In this document: piece by piece, positions 1 through 8,932 of the stretch
Position numbering within the stretch: the first letter of the stretch is position 1
How the letters are laid out: every line of letters starts with the position of its first letter
Source: Pseudomonas taiwanensis
GTDB lineage: Bacteria > Pseudomonadota > Gammaproteobacteria > Pseudomonadales > Pseudomonadaceae
DNA length: 64,000 bases
Assembly (NCBI RefSeq): GCF_013393345.1
Contig: NZ_QJRF01000067.1
Location: 1 to 64,000, forward strand
Reading direction: 5' to 3'
Made by a program: the position numbers and the translations under genes
The notes under the pieces: model-generated
Told to the model about the DNA's origin: nothing
What the model saw: the letters and a program-made list of their open reading frames with translations, nothing else
The model's database searches: none

Positions 1-687
1 CTGGTCAGCGATGGCACTGGCAAAGCCGAACCAGGAGGTTTCGCCCCGGTTGGTCAGGTGATAGACGCCCCAATGGCGGTTGCCCGCCTGCCACTGATCG
101 ATCAACTGCGCCGTGGCCTGGGCGATGCTGCCCGCCCAGGTCGGCGCGCCTACCTGGTCATCCACCACGCGCAGCTCTTCGCGCTCCTGCAGCAGACGCT
201 GCATGGTGAGCAGGAAGTTGCGCCCGTGCAGCGAATAAACCCAGCTGGTACGGAGGATCAGGTACTGCCCACCAACGGCCTGGATCGCCTGTTCGCCGGC
301 CAGTTTGCTGGTGCCGTAGACGCCCAGCGGCTGGGTCGGGTCGTCCTCGACGTAGCGGCCGTGCTTGGCACCGTCAAAGACGTAGTCGGTGGAGTAGTGG
401 AACAGCGGAATACCGAGGGCGGCGGCCTCTTCAGCGAGTACGCCGGGGGCCGTGGCATTGATCGCGACGGCGGCGTCCGCATCGGTCTCGGCCTGGTCCA
501 CCGCGGTGTAGGCGGCGGCGTTGATCAGCAGGTCGGGGGCCAGGGCACGGACCTGCTGGCGGATCTGCTCGGGATGGGCGAGATCGAGCCGGTCGCGCCC
601 CAGGGACACGACCGCGGCCTTGCCGGCGAGGGCGAGCTGGAGTTCCCGCGCCACCTGGCCGCTATTGCCGGTGATGAGAATCTTCAT
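1..687 (-). CDS. rfbD: dTDP-4-dehydrorhamnose reductase (partial, C-terminus beyond window)
   Basis: Last enzyme of dTDP-L-rhamnose synthesis: it reduces dTDP-4-keto-L-rhamnose with NAD(P)H in the cytoplasm. The 229 codons present begin [11 protein letters not shown], a Rossmann GxxGQ nucleotide-binding start. The family signature STDYVFDG lies at residues 99-106 and the catalytic Tyr-X3-Lys pair at Y124/K128. The family is about 295-300 residues, so only the C-terminal quarter is missing, cut by the window edge and not by mutation. The start codon overlaps the rfbC stop as ATGA, so the two genes are translationally coupled. It is the last visible gene of rfbBACD, supplying rhamnose to the polysaccharide locus and perhaps to LPS. 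Confidence 0.95.
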   Translation of the reverse strand, partial: MKILITGNSGQVARELQLALAGKAAVVSLGRDRLDLAHPEQIRQQVRALAPDLLINAAAYTAVDQAETDADAAVAINATAPGVLAEEAAALGIPLFHYSTDYVFDGAKHGRYVEDDPTQPLGVYGTSKLAGEQAIQAVGGQYLILRTSWVYSLHGRNFLLTMQRLLQEREELRVVDDQVGAPTWAGSIAQATAQLIDQWQAGNRHWGVYHLTNRGETSWFGFASAIADQ

Positions 688-1229
688 GCGAACAGGTCCG
701 CGTCCTTGAAGTTGACCCCGGCCTGGTCCTTGGCGGACAGCTGCGGCGCCTCGGCCAGCGGCCAGTCGATGGCGAGATCGGGATCGTCCCAGCGAATGCA
801 GCGCTCATGCTCGGGGGCGTAGTAGTCGGTGGTCTTGTAGAGGAACTCGGCGTAATCGCTGAGGACCACGAAGCCGTGCGCGAAACCCTCGGGGACCCAG
901 AGCTGGCGTTTGTTTTCGGCGGAGAGGTGTACGCCGACCCAGCGCCCGAAGGTGGGCGAGTTGCGGCGGAGGTCCACCGCGACGTCGAACACTTCGCCCG
1001 CGACGACCCGCACCAGTTTCCCCTGGGCTTGCTGCAGCTGGTAGTGAAGCCCGCGCAGGACGCCGCGCTGGGAGCGCGAGTGGTTGTCCTGGACGAAGTG
1101 GCGTTCGACGCCGGTCGCCTCGGCGAAGGTGCGGGCGTTGAAGCTTTCGTAGAAGAAGCCGCGCTCGTCGCCGAATACGCGAGGTTCGAGAATGAGGACG
1201 TCAGGGATAGCGGTTGGAATCGCGTTCAC
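684..1229 (-). CDS. rfbC: dTDP-4-dehydrorhamnose 3,5-epimerase
   Basis: Epimerises dTDP-4-keto-6-deoxyglucose at C3 and C5, the third step to dTDP-L-rhamnose. The 181-residue length is normal for the RmlC cupin family. Family hallmarks are the GVLRGLHYQ strand carrying the catalytic His (H62), the early [12 protein letters not shown] segment (about residues 19-30), and the [10 protein letters not shown] stretch lining the active site. It overlaps both neighbours by four bases, so rfbB-rfbA-rfbC-rfbD is a tightly coupled operon. Nothing looks damaged. Confidence 0.96.
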   Translation of the reverse strand: MNAIPTAIPDVLILEPRVFGDERGFFYESFNARTFAEATGVERHFVQDNHSRSQRGVLRGLHYQLQQAQGKLVRVVAGEVFDVAVDLRRNSPTFGRWVGVHLSAENKRQLWVPEGFAHGFVVLSDYAEFLYKTTDYYAPEHERCIRWDDPDLAIDWPLAEAPQLSAKDQAGVNFKDADLFA

Positions 1230-2098
1230 GCACCTTCTCCGGCGATGTCGAACAGGTATTGGCCATAACCGGTCTTGCCGAATGCCTTGGCCCGGGTCAG
1301 CAATTGCGTCTTGTCGATCCAGCCGTTCTGGTAGGCGATCTCCTCCAGGCAGGCCACTTTCAAGCCCTGACGGTGCTCGATGGTCTGCACATACTGGGAG
1401 GCATCCAGAAGGCTGTCGTGGGTGCCGGTGTCCAGCCAGGCGAAGCCGCGACCGAAGCGCTCGACGCGCAGATCACCGCGGCGCAGATAGGCGTTGTTGA
1501 CGTCGGTGATTTCCAGCTCGCCACGCGGAGAAGGCGTCACCGCCTTGGCGATGCGGATCACATCGTTGTCGTAGAAGTACAGGCCGGTGACGGCATAGCT
1601 CGACTTCGGCTGAGCCGGCTTCTCCTCGATGGAAACGGCGCGACCCGCCTCATCGAATTCCACCACGCCAAAGCGCTCGGGATCTCTCACCCAATAGCCG
1701 AAGACGGTGGCGCCACTGGGCGATTGCGCGGCGCGCTTGAGCTTCTCGGTGAAGTGCTGGCCGTGGAAGATGTTGTCCCCCAGGATCAGGCATACCGGGT
1801 CGTTGCCGATGAACGCCTCGCCGATCAGGAACGCCTGGGCCAGGCCATCCGGCGACGGTTGTTCGGCATAGCTGAAGTGCACGCCGAACTGACTGCCATC
1901 GCCCAGCAGGTTGCGGTACTGCGGCAGGTCCTGGGGGGTGGAGATGATCAGGATTTCGCGGATGCCGGCGAGCATCAGCACCGAGATCGGGTAATAGATC
2001 ATCGGCTTGTCATAGATCGGCAGGAGTTGCTTGGACACCCCCAGGGTGATGGGGTGGAGGCGGGTGCCGGAACCGCCCGCGAGGACTATCCCTTTCAT
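1226..2098 (-). CDS. rfbA: Glucose-1-phosphate thymidylyltransferase
   Basis: Makes dTDP-glucose from glucose-1-phosphate and dTTP, the committed step of dTDP-rhamnose synthesis. The 290 residues match the short RmlA family. The nucleotidyltransferase signature [11 protein letters not shown] spans residues 6-16, followed by [24 protein letters not shown], the metal-binding aspartate segment, and EEKPAQPKS follow in normal order. Start and stop overlap rfbB and rfbC by four bases each. In this family dTDP-rhamnose is known to inhibit the enzyme; nothing in the sequence suggests otherwise here. Confidence 0.97.
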   Translation of the reverse strand: MKGIVLAGGSGTRLHPITLGVSKQLLPIYDKPMIYYPISVLMLAGIREILIISTPQDLPQYRNLLGDGSQFGVHFSYAEQPSPDGLAQAFLIGEAFIGNDPVCLILGDNIFHGQHFTEKLKRAAQSPSGATVFGYWVRDPERFGVVEFDEAGRAVSIEEKPAQPKSSYAVTGLYFYDNDVIRIAKAVTPSPRGELEITDVNNAYLRRGDLRVERFGRGFAWLDTGTHDSLLDASQYVQTIEHRQGLKVACLEEIAYQNGWIDKTQLLTRAKAFGKTGYGQYLFDIAGEGA

Positions 2099-3165
2099 AC
2101 TGCTGCTCCCAGGCGTTCACGTTGATAGCTGCCGTCCTGCACGCGCTGGCACCACGGGAGGTTATCCAGGTACCACTGGACCGTCTTGCGCAGCCCGGTC
2201 TCGAAGGTTTCCTGCGGCACCCAGCCCAGTTCACGCTCGATCTTGCTGGCGTCGATGGCATAGCGCAGGTCGTGGCCCGGGCGGTCCTTGACGTAGGTGA
2301 TCAGGTCTTCGAAGCGGGCCACGCCGGCGGGCTTGTGCGGCGCCAGCTCTTCCAGCAGGGCGCAGATGGCCCGAACCACATCGAGGTTCTTCTGCTCGTT
2401 ATGCCCGCCGATGTTGTAGGTCTCGCCCACCGTGCCGCGGCTGACCACTTCCAGCAGCGCCCGGGCGTGGTCCTCGACGAACAGCCAGTCGCGCACCTGC
2501 TGGCCGTCGCCATACACCGGCAGGGGCTTGCCTTCCAGGGCGTTGAGGATCATCAGCGGGATGAGTTTCTCGGGGAAGTGATAAGGGCCGTAGTTGTTCG
2601 AGCAATTGGTCAGCAGCACGGGCAGACCGTAGGTGCGGTGCCAGGCGCGGACCAGATGGTCGGACGCCGCCTTGCTCGCCGAATACGGCGAACTGGGGGC
2701 ATACGGCGTGGTTTCGGTGAACAGGTCGTCCGCCCCGTGCAGGTCGCCATACACCTCGTCGGTGGAAATGTGATGGAAGCGGAAGGCCGTCTTGCGTTCG
2801 GCGTCCAGCCCCAGCCAATAGGCGCGCACGCTTTCCAGCAGGCTGTAGGTACCGACGATGTTGGTCTGAATGAAGGCCGCGGGACCGTCGATGGACCGAT
2901 CGACATGGGACTCGGCGGCCAGGTGCATCACCGCGTCGGGCTGGAAGCGCGCCAGCGCTGCGCCGACAACCTGGCTGTCGGCGATATCCGCCTGGAGGAA
3001 CTGGTAGCGCGGATTGTCCGCGACCGCGGCCAGCGACTCGAGGTTGCCGGCGTAGGTCAGTTTGTCGAGGTTGAGCACCTCATGCTGGGTGTTTGTCAGC
3101 AAGTGGCGAACCAGGGCCGAACCGATGAAGCCGGCTCCGCCAGTGATCAATATTCGCATGTGCAT
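2095..3165 (-). CDS. rfbB: dTDP-glucose 4,6-dehydratase
   Basis: NAD-dependent dehydratase converting dTDP-glucose to dTDP-4-keto-6-deoxyglucose. An extended short-chain dehydrogenase of 356 residues: GGAGFIG nucleotide motif at residues 9-15, STDEVYGD with catalytic Thr-Asp-Glu at 135-137, and Tyr161-X3-Lys165. It is the first gene of the rfbBACD run. Two in-frame ATGs lie two codons apart (MHMRIL); the second gives the usual MRILITGG start, and either could be used. An 83-base gap separates it from the VanZ-like gene upstream, so rhamnose genes may be read both from the long polysaccharide transcript and from a local promoter. Confidence 0.96.
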   Translation of the reverse strand: MHMRILITGGAGFIGSALVRHLLTNTQHEVLNLDKLTYAGNLESLAAVADNPRYQFLQADIADSQVVGAALARFQPDAVMHLAAESHVDRSIDGPAAFIQTNIVGTYSLLESVRAYWLGLDAERKTAFRFHHISTDEVYGDLHGADDLFTETTPYAPSSPYSASKAASDHLVRAWHRTYGLPVLLTNCSNNYGPYHFPEKLIPLMILNALEGKPLPVYGDGQQVRDWLFVEDHARALLEVVSRGTVGETYNIGGHNEQKNLDVVRAICALLEELAPHKPAGVARFEDLITYVKDRPGHDLRYAIDASKIERELGWVPQETFETGLRKTVQWYLDNLPWCQRVQDGSYQRERLGAAV

Positions 3166-3182
3166 TCCTAGCGTTGAAAAAT

Positions 3183-3196
3183 GCCTATGTATAGGC
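3183..3196. promoter_or_regulatory. Perfect 6-bp dyad upstream of rfbB
   Basis: GCCTAT-GT-ATAGGC is a perfect inverted repeat in the short gap between the VanZ-like gene and rfbB, about 18 bases before the rfbB start. It could be an operator or a small RNA hairpin affecting rfbB translation. No clear -35/-10 pair could be assigned around it. Confidence 0.3.
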
Positions 3197-3248
3197 GCTG
3201 TTCGCGGTAATGAAGGCCGTCAGACATTGGAGACTGCCGTGTCGAAAC

Positions 3249-3614
3249 TCATTCGAGATGGGTGGGCATCCCTTTCTCACGTAGAAGCAGAGCGGCAAAG
3301 CTGCCGCTCAGCACGCCCAGCACGTTGGCGGCGATGTCGGCCCAGGAGGCTGTGCGCAGCGGCAGCAGCGCCTGCCCCAGTTCGATACCCATTGAGACCA
3401 GCAAGGTCCAAATGAACAGCCACACCAGCCGGGTGCTGGGAAAGGCAAGCGAGGCGCTCAGGGCCAGGCAAGCAAAGCCCGCCCAGTGGTGCAGCTTGTC
3501 CTGATTATCGAAGGCTTCGGGCACCGGTTCGCTGCTCAACCCAGCCACGAGGATCACCAGCAGCACAAGGCCGAAGGTAATCCGCGCCAGCCAGGTGATC
3601 CGTATGTCCGTCAT
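3249..3614 (-). CDS. VanZ-like family membrane protein
   Basis: A 121-residue integral membrane protein with about four hydrophobic segments (near residues 10-25, 45-60, 64-82 and 92-110). It has the family features LHHWAGFACLALS and a SMGIELGQALLP helix followed by AsSWADIAANVLGVLSG. This resembles the VanZ/teicoplanin-resistance superfamily, whose biochemical role outside Gram-positive glycopeptide resistance is not established. Its start overlaps the yjbH stop by four bases, so it is translated as part of the export module. VanZ-like proteins recur in polysaccharide loci; whether this one acts on the polymer or the lipid carrier is unknown. Confidence 0.75.
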   Translation of the reverse strand: MTDIRITWLARITFGLVLLVILVAGLSSEPVPEAFDNQDKLHHWAGFACLALSASLAFPSTRLVWLFIWTLLVSMGIELGQALLPLRTASWADIAANVLGVLSGSFAALLLREKGMPTHLE

Positions 3615-5713
3615 TCCACCACCTTGTCGAAGTTGCTGTGGAACATGTCGATGTTGCGTCCCTCGGTCAAGGTATAGAGCGAGTAGCTGCGGCCCAGCGA
3701 AGCGCCACCGTCACGGGTCAGCGGCGACCACACCAGATTGGCCCGGCGCATGGTGGAGCTGGCCATCAGCTCGTCGAAGGGAATGGAGAAGTAAATGCCC
3801 TTGCCGAAACTACCTTCCCCGTACTCGTCCTTGGTGACGTTAGTGAAGGTCGCCCAGGCGCCAAAGCGCACCCCGTTGTGGAATTCACGGGACAGGTCGA
3901 AGGTCACGCCGTAGTCGCGGGCCAGGTAACGGCCAACGCTGACGGCGGCGAGAATGTCCTCGAAGGGCAGGCGGTAGTAACCCGTCACGTGGCCGGTGAT
4001 CACGCTGTAGTCGCGCAGCCCGAAGTCCTGCTCGAAATCGCGCTGCTTGGCCCAGTTGAGATTGCCGCCGATGGCCCAGCGCTCGCCCATCGGGCGATAG
4101 AGCAACTCGCCGCCCACGCCCGCGAACATGGATTCCAGGTAGCCGCCGTAGGCCATGCCGTAGAGGTCTTCGTCCAGCTGACGCACCTTGTTCAGCTGGA
4201 AGGTGGGCATGGTCACGTCAGAGGTCGTCATGTACTCGCGCAGGTGAGTACGTACGCGCGGCAGGTTGCTCGGCGCGTCGTACTTGAACTTGTCGAAGTT
4301 GTTCACCAGGTTCGCGCTGAGCGTGCCGTTCCACCAAAGGTCACGCTGGAAGCGGTATTCGGCATTCAGGTCGGCCGTGAACTGATAGAGCAGGAAGCCG
4401 TCAGGTCCGCCAACGTTCTGCTTGTAGCCAAGGCCCAGGCCGTAGGTGAAGGGCGAAAGCTCCTGAGCAAACAGCTCCATTTCCTGGTGGGGCACGGGCG
4501 CGTTCTGTTCGGTGACCCGGCGCAGGTCTTCCACCGGTCGATCCTGTTGCGCCACTTCGCGGAATGTATCGCGGGGCAGGCTGATCTCCTGTACGGCCAT
4601 GCCATTGCGGCTGTCGACCACAGTGAACCAGTCGATCTCGTCGTTCACGCTGTTGTCGAGAATGCGCGCGGCGCGGCCCACGGCCTTGGGAGAATGGAAG
4701 TAACGGGTCTGCTCGCCGTAGACGATCAGTTCGGAGTCGCGCTGAGTAATGCGCTCCACCCGATAGCCGGCGTTGTTGCGCAGGCGCTGGGCTACACCGG
4801 CCCACTTCACATCTTCCGGCGCTACCTTGGGCTTGCTGGCCTGGACCTTCTCGGCCGGCGGGTCAAAGCTTTTGGTCGGCGCCTTGCGGGTGGCGAAGTT
4901 GGTGTGCAGGGTGATGCCGAACATTGCGGTGTTGCCGCGTTCCCAGGCGGCGTGCAGATCCACCCAGTCGCTGGCCTTGAACACCAGGCCCAGGTTGATG
5001 GGGGAGTCCTGCACCTGGTTGTTGTTCTGCGGCTCGTTCTGGTAGTCGTTGCCTTCGTACTCCAGCTTGATCGAGAGCGGATCCCAGGGCGTCTGGTAGT
5101 TCACTCCGCCGAAGAAGGCTGGGCTGCCTCGGAAGTAACTATTGCCGTTGAATTCACCTGCATTCGACACGTTGCCATCTGGGGCCGGCCGGTCATCGAA
5201 CTTATCGCCCAGGACTAGGCTGACGGGATTGTCGATATCACCGCGATTGCCGATGTAGCCCCATGCCAGACCCAGGCTCAGGTCGAAGTCGCCCAAGCGT
5301 TTGTTGCCCACAAAGTACTCACTGGAAAACAAGCCGGTACCGCCGATATCGCGCGCGCCGCCTGCGACTTCAGGTAGCCAGTGACTCTCTCGGAGCAAAC
5401 GCACTTTGGCGTCGATGGCCTTGTCCTTGTAGCTCTGGTCGCCACTGAGTGATTCCGGGCCGTATTTCCGGTTGCTGATGGAGGTATAGCGGAAGCTGCC
5501 CTCCAGCCAATCAAAGGGCTGGAAGGACACGCTGTAGCGGCTGTAGGGATCGGTACGGTTAGCATTCACCGACAGTTCGCCCGCCTGGGCCATGCGTGCG
5601 GTGGGGGTTTGCAGCAGGCCTACGCCGCCAAAATCGCTCTGCGTATAGCGAGGTTCAGCCTGGGCGCAGGTCGCGCAGCCGAGCAGCAGGCACGGGAGCA
5701 AGTGGCGCTTCAC
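3611..5713 (-). CDS. yjbH: YjbH/GfcD-family outer-membrane polysaccharide protein
   Basis: 700 residues with an N-terminal export signal (hydrophobic LPCLLLG, then Ala-Gln-Ala before Glu-Pro). A Leu-Leu-Gly-Cys sequence inside the signal leaves lipidation possible. The body is rich in amphipathic beta strands with many aromatic residues, in keeping with predictions of an outer-membrane beta barrel for YjbH/GfcD. The start ...SDFGGVGLLQTPTARMA is typical of the family. In E. coli the yjbEFGH and gfcABCD operons are required for exopolysaccharide or group 4 capsule, but the molecular role of this component is not settled. It overlaps yjbG upstream and the VanZ-like gene downstream by four bases each. 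Identification is by family resemblance. Confidence 0.85.
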   Translation of the reverse strand: MKRHLLPCLLLGCATCAQAEPRYTQSDFGGVGLLQTPTARMAQAGELSVNANRTDPYSRYSVSFQPFDWLEGSFRYTSISNRKYGPESLSGDQSYKDKAIDAKVRLLRESHWLPEVAGGARDIGGTGLFSSEYFVGNKRLGDFDLSLGLAWGYIGNRGDIDNPVSLVLGDKFDDRPAPDGNVSNAGEFNGNSYFRGSPAFFGGVNYQTPWDPLSIKLEYEGNDYQNEPQNNNQVQDSPINLGLVFKASDWVDLHAAWERGNTAMFGITLHTNFATRKAPTKSFDPPAEKVQASKPKVAPEDVKWAGVAQRLRNNAGYRVERITQRDSELIVYGEQTRYFHSPKAVGRAARILDNSVNDEIDWFTVVDSRNGMAVQEISLPRDTFREVAQQDRPVEDLRRVTEQNAPVPHQEMELFAQELSPFTYGLGLGYKQNVGGPDGFLLYQFTADLNAEYRFQRDLWWNGTLSANLVNNFDKFKYDAPSNLPRVRTHLREYMTTSDVTMPTFQLNKVRQLDEDLYGMAYGGYLESMFAGVGGELLYRPMGERWAIGGNLNWAKQRDFEQDFGLRDYSVITGHVTGYYRLPFEDILAAVSVGRYLARDYGVTFDLSREFHNGVRFGAWATFTNVTKDEYGEGSFGKGIYFSIPFDELMASSTMRRANLVWSPLTRDGGASLGRSYSLYTLTEGRNIDMFHSNFDKVVE

Positions 5714-6483
5714 GGGGCCACCTCCAGCGGCTGAGTGCCAATGAAGGTGGCGAGCTCGGCGTTCAGGTCTGGCGTCGGGTCACCCAGGCCGGCACCGCGT
5801 ACAGGTACATAGATGCGTGCGCCAGGCGCAGGTGACGGTGGCGCATCAGTGCGGTTCCACAGCGCAATGCCCTGGCGCTGCACGCGGCCATCGGGCTGAG
5901 CCACAAAGAGTTCATCCAGGTCGGCTTCTGCATGCCGTGGGCAGGCTTCCAGGTAATCCCTGGCCGTTTGCATGGGCACAAAGGGCAGTTGGCACTCGGC
6001 CAGTACTGCGCCCTCAATCCGCACGTACTCGGGACGTGCCGGGTAGATCAGGCGATCGCCAGCGCTGAGTTCAAGGTTGTACTTGTGGTTGAGTTCCACT
6101 TTCACCGGGTCCAACTCCGCTACGCGGCGGCCGGTTACCGGCATCGCCTGGACCTTGGCCGTGAGGCTTCTGGCCAGTTCCGCCAGGGCCGGGCGGTTAT
6201 CCAGCAGTGCATTGCGCTCAAGGGTTGCGAGGTCGAACAGCACGCCCAACTTCAGGCGCGTTTGCTCCTGGAGAAGGGGGCGATGCAGCCAGGCCGCGCC
6301 CAGCAGATAGGCATTGGGGCTGACCTGTGCGGGCAGCAGCACATCGTGCAGGCGAGTCATGGCCGCCACGGGAAATTGGCCGGGCGCCGCGGCATCACCC
6401 TCGACCGTCACAGTCGGGGCAGCATTTGCGGCGTAGGCGAAAAGTGCGCTGCATAACAGCAGCCAGGAAGGGCGCAAGCTCAT
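5710..6483 (-). CDS. yjbG: YjbG/GfcC-family periplasmic polysaccharide protein
   Basis: 257 residues with a clear Sec signal peptide (LLLCSALFAYAANA, cleavage near residue 21). The GfcC family is periplasmic and consists of two beta-grasp domains resembling the soluble domains of Wza. In keeping with this the sequence holds a repeated SLBB-like pattern (for example SAGDRLIYPARPEYVRIEG, then QLPFVPMQTARDYL) and ends with an amphipathic segment. It sits directly between yjbF and yjbH, the same order as in E. coli yjbFGH and gfcBCD. The four-base overlap with yjbH implies coupled translation. The exact function in export is unknown. Confidence 0.85.
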   Translation of the reverse strand: MSLRPSWLLLCSALFAYAANAAPTVTVEGDAAAPGQFPVAAMTRLHDVLLPAQVSPNAYLLGAAWLHRPLLQEQTRLKLGVLFDLATLERNALLDNRPALAELARSLTAKVQAMPVTGRRVAELDPVKVELNHKYNLELSAGDRLIYPARPEYVRIEGAVLAECQLPFVPMQTARDYLEACPRHAEADLDELFVAQPDGRVQRQGIALWNRTDAPPSPAPGARIYVPVRGAGLGDPTPDLNAELATFIGTQPLEVAP

Positions 6484-6504
6484 CGTGAAATCGGTTCAAT
6501 CATC

Positions 6505-6528
6505 TGTAGGAGCCAGCTTGCTGGCGAA
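6505..6528. repeat. Solitary REP half-element
   Basis: TGTAGGAGCCAGCTTGCTGG is the core of the palindromic element found in four tandem copies at 48.3-48.6 kb. Here a single half copy fills the gap between yjbF and yjbG. It may form a small hairpin (CCAGC/GCTGG) in the operon mRNA. Confidence 0.7.
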
Positions 6529-6588
6529 CAATCTTTCGCCGCCCGCACCGGGCCCACCCAAGGTTATGCATTAGAGGTCGAGCATCGC

Positions 6589-7254
6589 TCACTCGGCCCT
6601 GTGTTCCGGCCGCAATGGGCGCACCTGCAGGATTCGCAAGGGCAGCTCGGGGGTTACATGCTGGACACTGGCCAGGATGAAACCGTCAGCCGGGTCCACC
6701 CAGTACTGATTGCGGGCCGAGTAGTCGAGTTCGGGCATCTCGATGTGCTCATCAACGCGCAACAACTCCAGGTCGCGGTCGAGGATGCGCACCGTCTCCA
6801 GCCCTTTCTTCTCGAAATGGCTGATCAGCCGGGTGCCCATCTGGTAACGCCCGGCGAAATCCACCTGGCGCTCGGCACGCAGCCCATCCGCAATGCGATG
6901 CAGGCCGGTTCGGAAGGGCGACTCGCCGACAAAACGAGTGCCATCGAGATTGTCATTGAACCCCACGGAGCGGATGGCCAGGCCATCCTCCATCATCAGC
7001 ACCTGCTGGGTAGAGGCTAGCCAGAACTGCACGCCCTCCTGCAGGCGCACCAGGGCCATCACGGCCTCCCCGGTGGGGGCGGCAATGGTGATCTGGTAGT
7101 AGGGAACGGCATCAACCTGCTCCCGGGTCAGGTCCAGGGGCTGCGGCCCCTGGGTGGCTGCCTTGAGCGTGTCCCAGCTCGCCCGCATCAGTGGGTTGCA
7201 GGCACTCAGTAGCATTACGGCAAGCGGCAACAAGGCCAGGCGTGCAATTTTCAC
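6589..7254 (-). CDS. yjbF: YjbF/GfcB-family outer-membrane lipoprotein
   Basis: 221-residue lipoprotein: a basic start and hydrophobic core end in the lipobox Leu-Ser-Ala-Cys, lipidated Cys19. The residue after it is Asn, so sorting to the outer membrane is expected. The rest matches the YjbF/GfcB (DUF2886-type) pattern, a beta-rich fold with segments such as YYQITIAAPTGEAVMALVR and YWVDPADGFILASVQH. In E. coli GfcB is one of the lipoproteins needed for group 4 capsule. It lies 11 bases downstream of wza and upstream of yjbG, an order in which wza has moved between the gfcA and gfcB homologues. Confidence 0.83.
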   Translation of the reverse strand: MKIARLALLPLAVMLLSACNPLMRASWDTLKAATQGPQPLDLTREQVDAVPYYQITIAAPTGEAVMALVRLQEGVQFWLASTQQVLMMEDGLAIRSVGFNDNLDGTRFVGESPFRTGLHRIADGLRAERQVDFAGRYQMGTRLISHFEKKGLETVRILDRDLELLRVDEHIEMPELDYSARNQYWVDPADGFILASVQHVTPELPLRILQVRPLRPEHRAE

Positions 7255-7265
7255 GTCATGACCAC

Positions 7266-8375
7266 TCAGTTGCTGTTGTTGTCGCCCATGTCATCCTGAA
7301 TGGCGACGCCGGTGCGCAGCAGGTTGGCAGTGGGGAACACCTGGCTGATGAAGCGGTTCCAGCGGGTGACATCTGCCGGGCCTACATACACCACATCCTG
7401 CGGCTGCAACTTGAAGTGCTCGGCCACGATAAAGGCCGACGGGGACTTGAGGTTGAGCTGGTAGACCTTGGCAACGTCCCGTTGCAGGTCATCCACACCG
7501 CGGATCACATACACCTCCTTGCCGCTGGAGGTTTCCTGGCGCAGGCCGCCGACGGTGCCCAGGGCATCCGTCAGGTTCATGCTGCTGCCCTTGAAGAACA
7601 GGGCGCGGGCGCTGCTTACCTCACCCAGCAGATAGACCTTCTTGTTGTCGTTGTAGGGCAGATGGATCTGATCGCCGTCCCGCAGATAGATGCGGTGCAG
7701 GAGCGAGTCCTTGCGGTTCAGCGTATCGAGGTCGATCACGTACTCGCGGCCATCACGCTTCAGCACCAGGCCGGCAATATCGGCGGCGCCAGCTTGAACG
7801 CCGCCCTGGCCTACCGCGTCCAGCAGAGTGAGGGGGGTGTTGGTAACGGGTACGGGGCCGGTTTTGCCAAAGGCGCCGGAGAGGATGACCTTCTGGCTAG
7901 CAAAACGCAGCACGCTGACGTCCACCTGAGGCTCGGTCACCACGCTGGTGAGGCGCGAGGCGATCAGCGAGCGCAGTTCTTCAATGGTCTTGCCTGCGGC
8001 CTCGACATTGCCCACATACGGATAGAACAGCGTGCCATCCGGGCGCACCAGACGGCCGTTGGCCTCGATCTGCTGTTGCGGGCCGGAAGGCGCGGTGAGC
8101 TCTGGGTGGTCCCATACGGTGATGTAGATCAGGTCACCTGCGCCAATCCGGTACTCGCCGGGCTGAAAACTCAGCAACTCAGGGGCTACCTGGGTGCCAT
8201 TCATGGCGGACTCGATGGCCACCAACTTCGGCGTGATGGGTACCAGCTCGATACGGCTGCTTTCAGGGGAGCCCTCGCGCACCAGATTGCCGGAATCCAT
8301 GTGCTGGCCAGGGGAGAACATACAGCCTTGCAGGGTGAGGCCAAGCAGCATGGCCAGGGGGAGTGCGCGATTCAT
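7266..8375 (-). CDS. wza: Wza-type polysaccharide export lipoprotein
   Basis: Outer-membrane polysaccharide export porin of the Wza/OPX family. The ATG chosen gives MNRALPLAMLLGLTLQGC, a textbook lipoprotein signal with lipidated Cys18. An in-frame TTG 27 bases upstream would spoil the signal peptide and is rejected. 369 residues is normal. The Poly_export domain begins with YRIGAGDLIYITVWDHPEL and is followed by SLBB repeats (VILSGAFGKTGPVPV and YLLGEVSSARA). The protein ends after an amphipathic C-terminal helix that, by analogy with E. coli Wza, would form the membrane pore. It would act with Wzc (22.4 kb) as the trans-envelope export channel. Confidence 0.94.
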   Translation of the reverse strand: MNRALPLAMLLGLTLQGCMFSPGQHMDSGNLVREGSPESSRIELVPITPKLVAIESAMNGTQVAPELLSFQPGEYRIGAGDLIYITVWDHPELTAPSGPQQQIEANGRLVRPDGTLFYPYVGNVEAAGKTIEELRSLIASRLTSVVTEPQVDVSVLRFASQKVILSGAFGKTGPVPVTNTPLTLLDAVGQGGVQAGAADIAGLVLKRDGREYVIDLDTLNRKDSLLHRIYLRDGDQIHLPYNDNKKVYLLGEVSSARALFFKGSSMNLTDALGTVGGLRQETSSGKEVYVIRGVDDLQRDVAKVYQLNLKSPSAFIVAEHFKLQPQDVVYVGPADVTRWNRFISQVFPTANLLRTGVAIQDDMGDNNSN

Positions 8376-8560
8376 GTCGGGTGATCTTGTGCGTGGGGCC
8401 AAGCGATGCCAAAGCGGCAGGGCCTGACTCGGAATCCAGGGTGTGGGTTACGGCGTTGATGTCCGGGCCAACATAGGCATGTCGGCAGGCTGCATGCAGG
8501 TGCGCAAACAGTCGGGAGCTGTGACGATCAACCGGGGCCGCAAGTTACAGGGCCCAATGC

Positions 8561-8589
8561 GAAACCTCCCAGCGGTGCTGGGAGGTTTC
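8561..8589 (-). terminator. Strong hairpin between yjbE and wza (attenuator-like)
   Basis: Perfect 13-bp stem GAAACCTCCCAGC with a three-base loop, just after the yjbE stop. In the transcript there is no U tract after the stem, so it is more likely a partial terminator or a 3-prime stabiliser than a full stop. Either would raise yjbE mRNA relative to the genes behind it. Confidence 0.6.
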
Positions 8590-8614
8590 AAGGTGCAGCA
8601 ACCAAGCGTATTGC

Positions 8615-8932
8615 TTAGTTGGTGGTGCCGGTAGTGCCGGTGGTACCAGTAGTACCGGTGGTGCCGCCAGCGCCCGGAGTGCTGTCGTTACCGCCGCCGC
8701 CGCTGCTGTTGGAAGCAGCAACACCAGCTGCAATGGCCGCAGCACCAACAGCCAGGCCGGTACCCAGGGTCACGCCGCCCGCGATCGGGGTGGTCAGGGT
8801 CAGACCGGAAGTGGCGCCCGGAGTGCCAGCGGCAGGTTTGCCAGCACTGGCGGGAGAGGCGGTCTCAGCGGCCATCAGCGAAGTGCTGAAGGCGGCTGCA
8901 GTAACGAGAGTCAGAAGTTTTTTCACGTTCAT
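8615..8932 (-). CDS. yjbE: YjbE/GfcA-like small secreted threonine/glycine-rich protein
   Basis: 105-residue exported protein. It has a Sec signal peptide (KKLLTLVTAAAFSTSLMA, cleavage before AETAS), an Ala/Gly-rich hydrophobic middle (VGAAAIAAGVAAS) and a low-complexity tail of repeated Gly-Thr-Thr. E. coli YjbE and GfcA have the same design: short signal, Ala/Gly-rich core and Thr-rich end. This and the place ahead of wza-yjbFGH support the call; sequence identity is low-complexity and cannot prove it. The ATG used here is only one base from the AAAAGGAG ribosome site. A GTG two codons later (MKKLLT, start at 8926) has ideal spacing and may be the true start. Confidence 0.7.
   Translation of the reverse strand: MNVKKLLTLVTAAAFSTSLMAAETASPASAGKPAAGTPGATSGLTLTTPIAGGVTLGTGLAVGAAAIAAGVAASNSSGGGGNDSTPGAGGTTGTTGTTGTTGTTN

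Noticed and set aside
1-687. rfbD as a truncated pseudogene
   Set aside because: The frame is open with intact motifs up to the window edge; it is simply cut by the window.
3638-5218. Long open frame on the plus strand opposite yjbH (over 500 codons)
   Set aside because: Antisense frame in GC-rich DNA; no family resemblance, valine/glycine/histidine-rich as expected from the mirror frame, while yjbH on the other strand is a clear family member.
8376-8402. Upstream TTG start for wza
   Set aside because: It would place nine charged residues before the lipoprotein signal; the ATG at 8375 gives a normal signal peptide.
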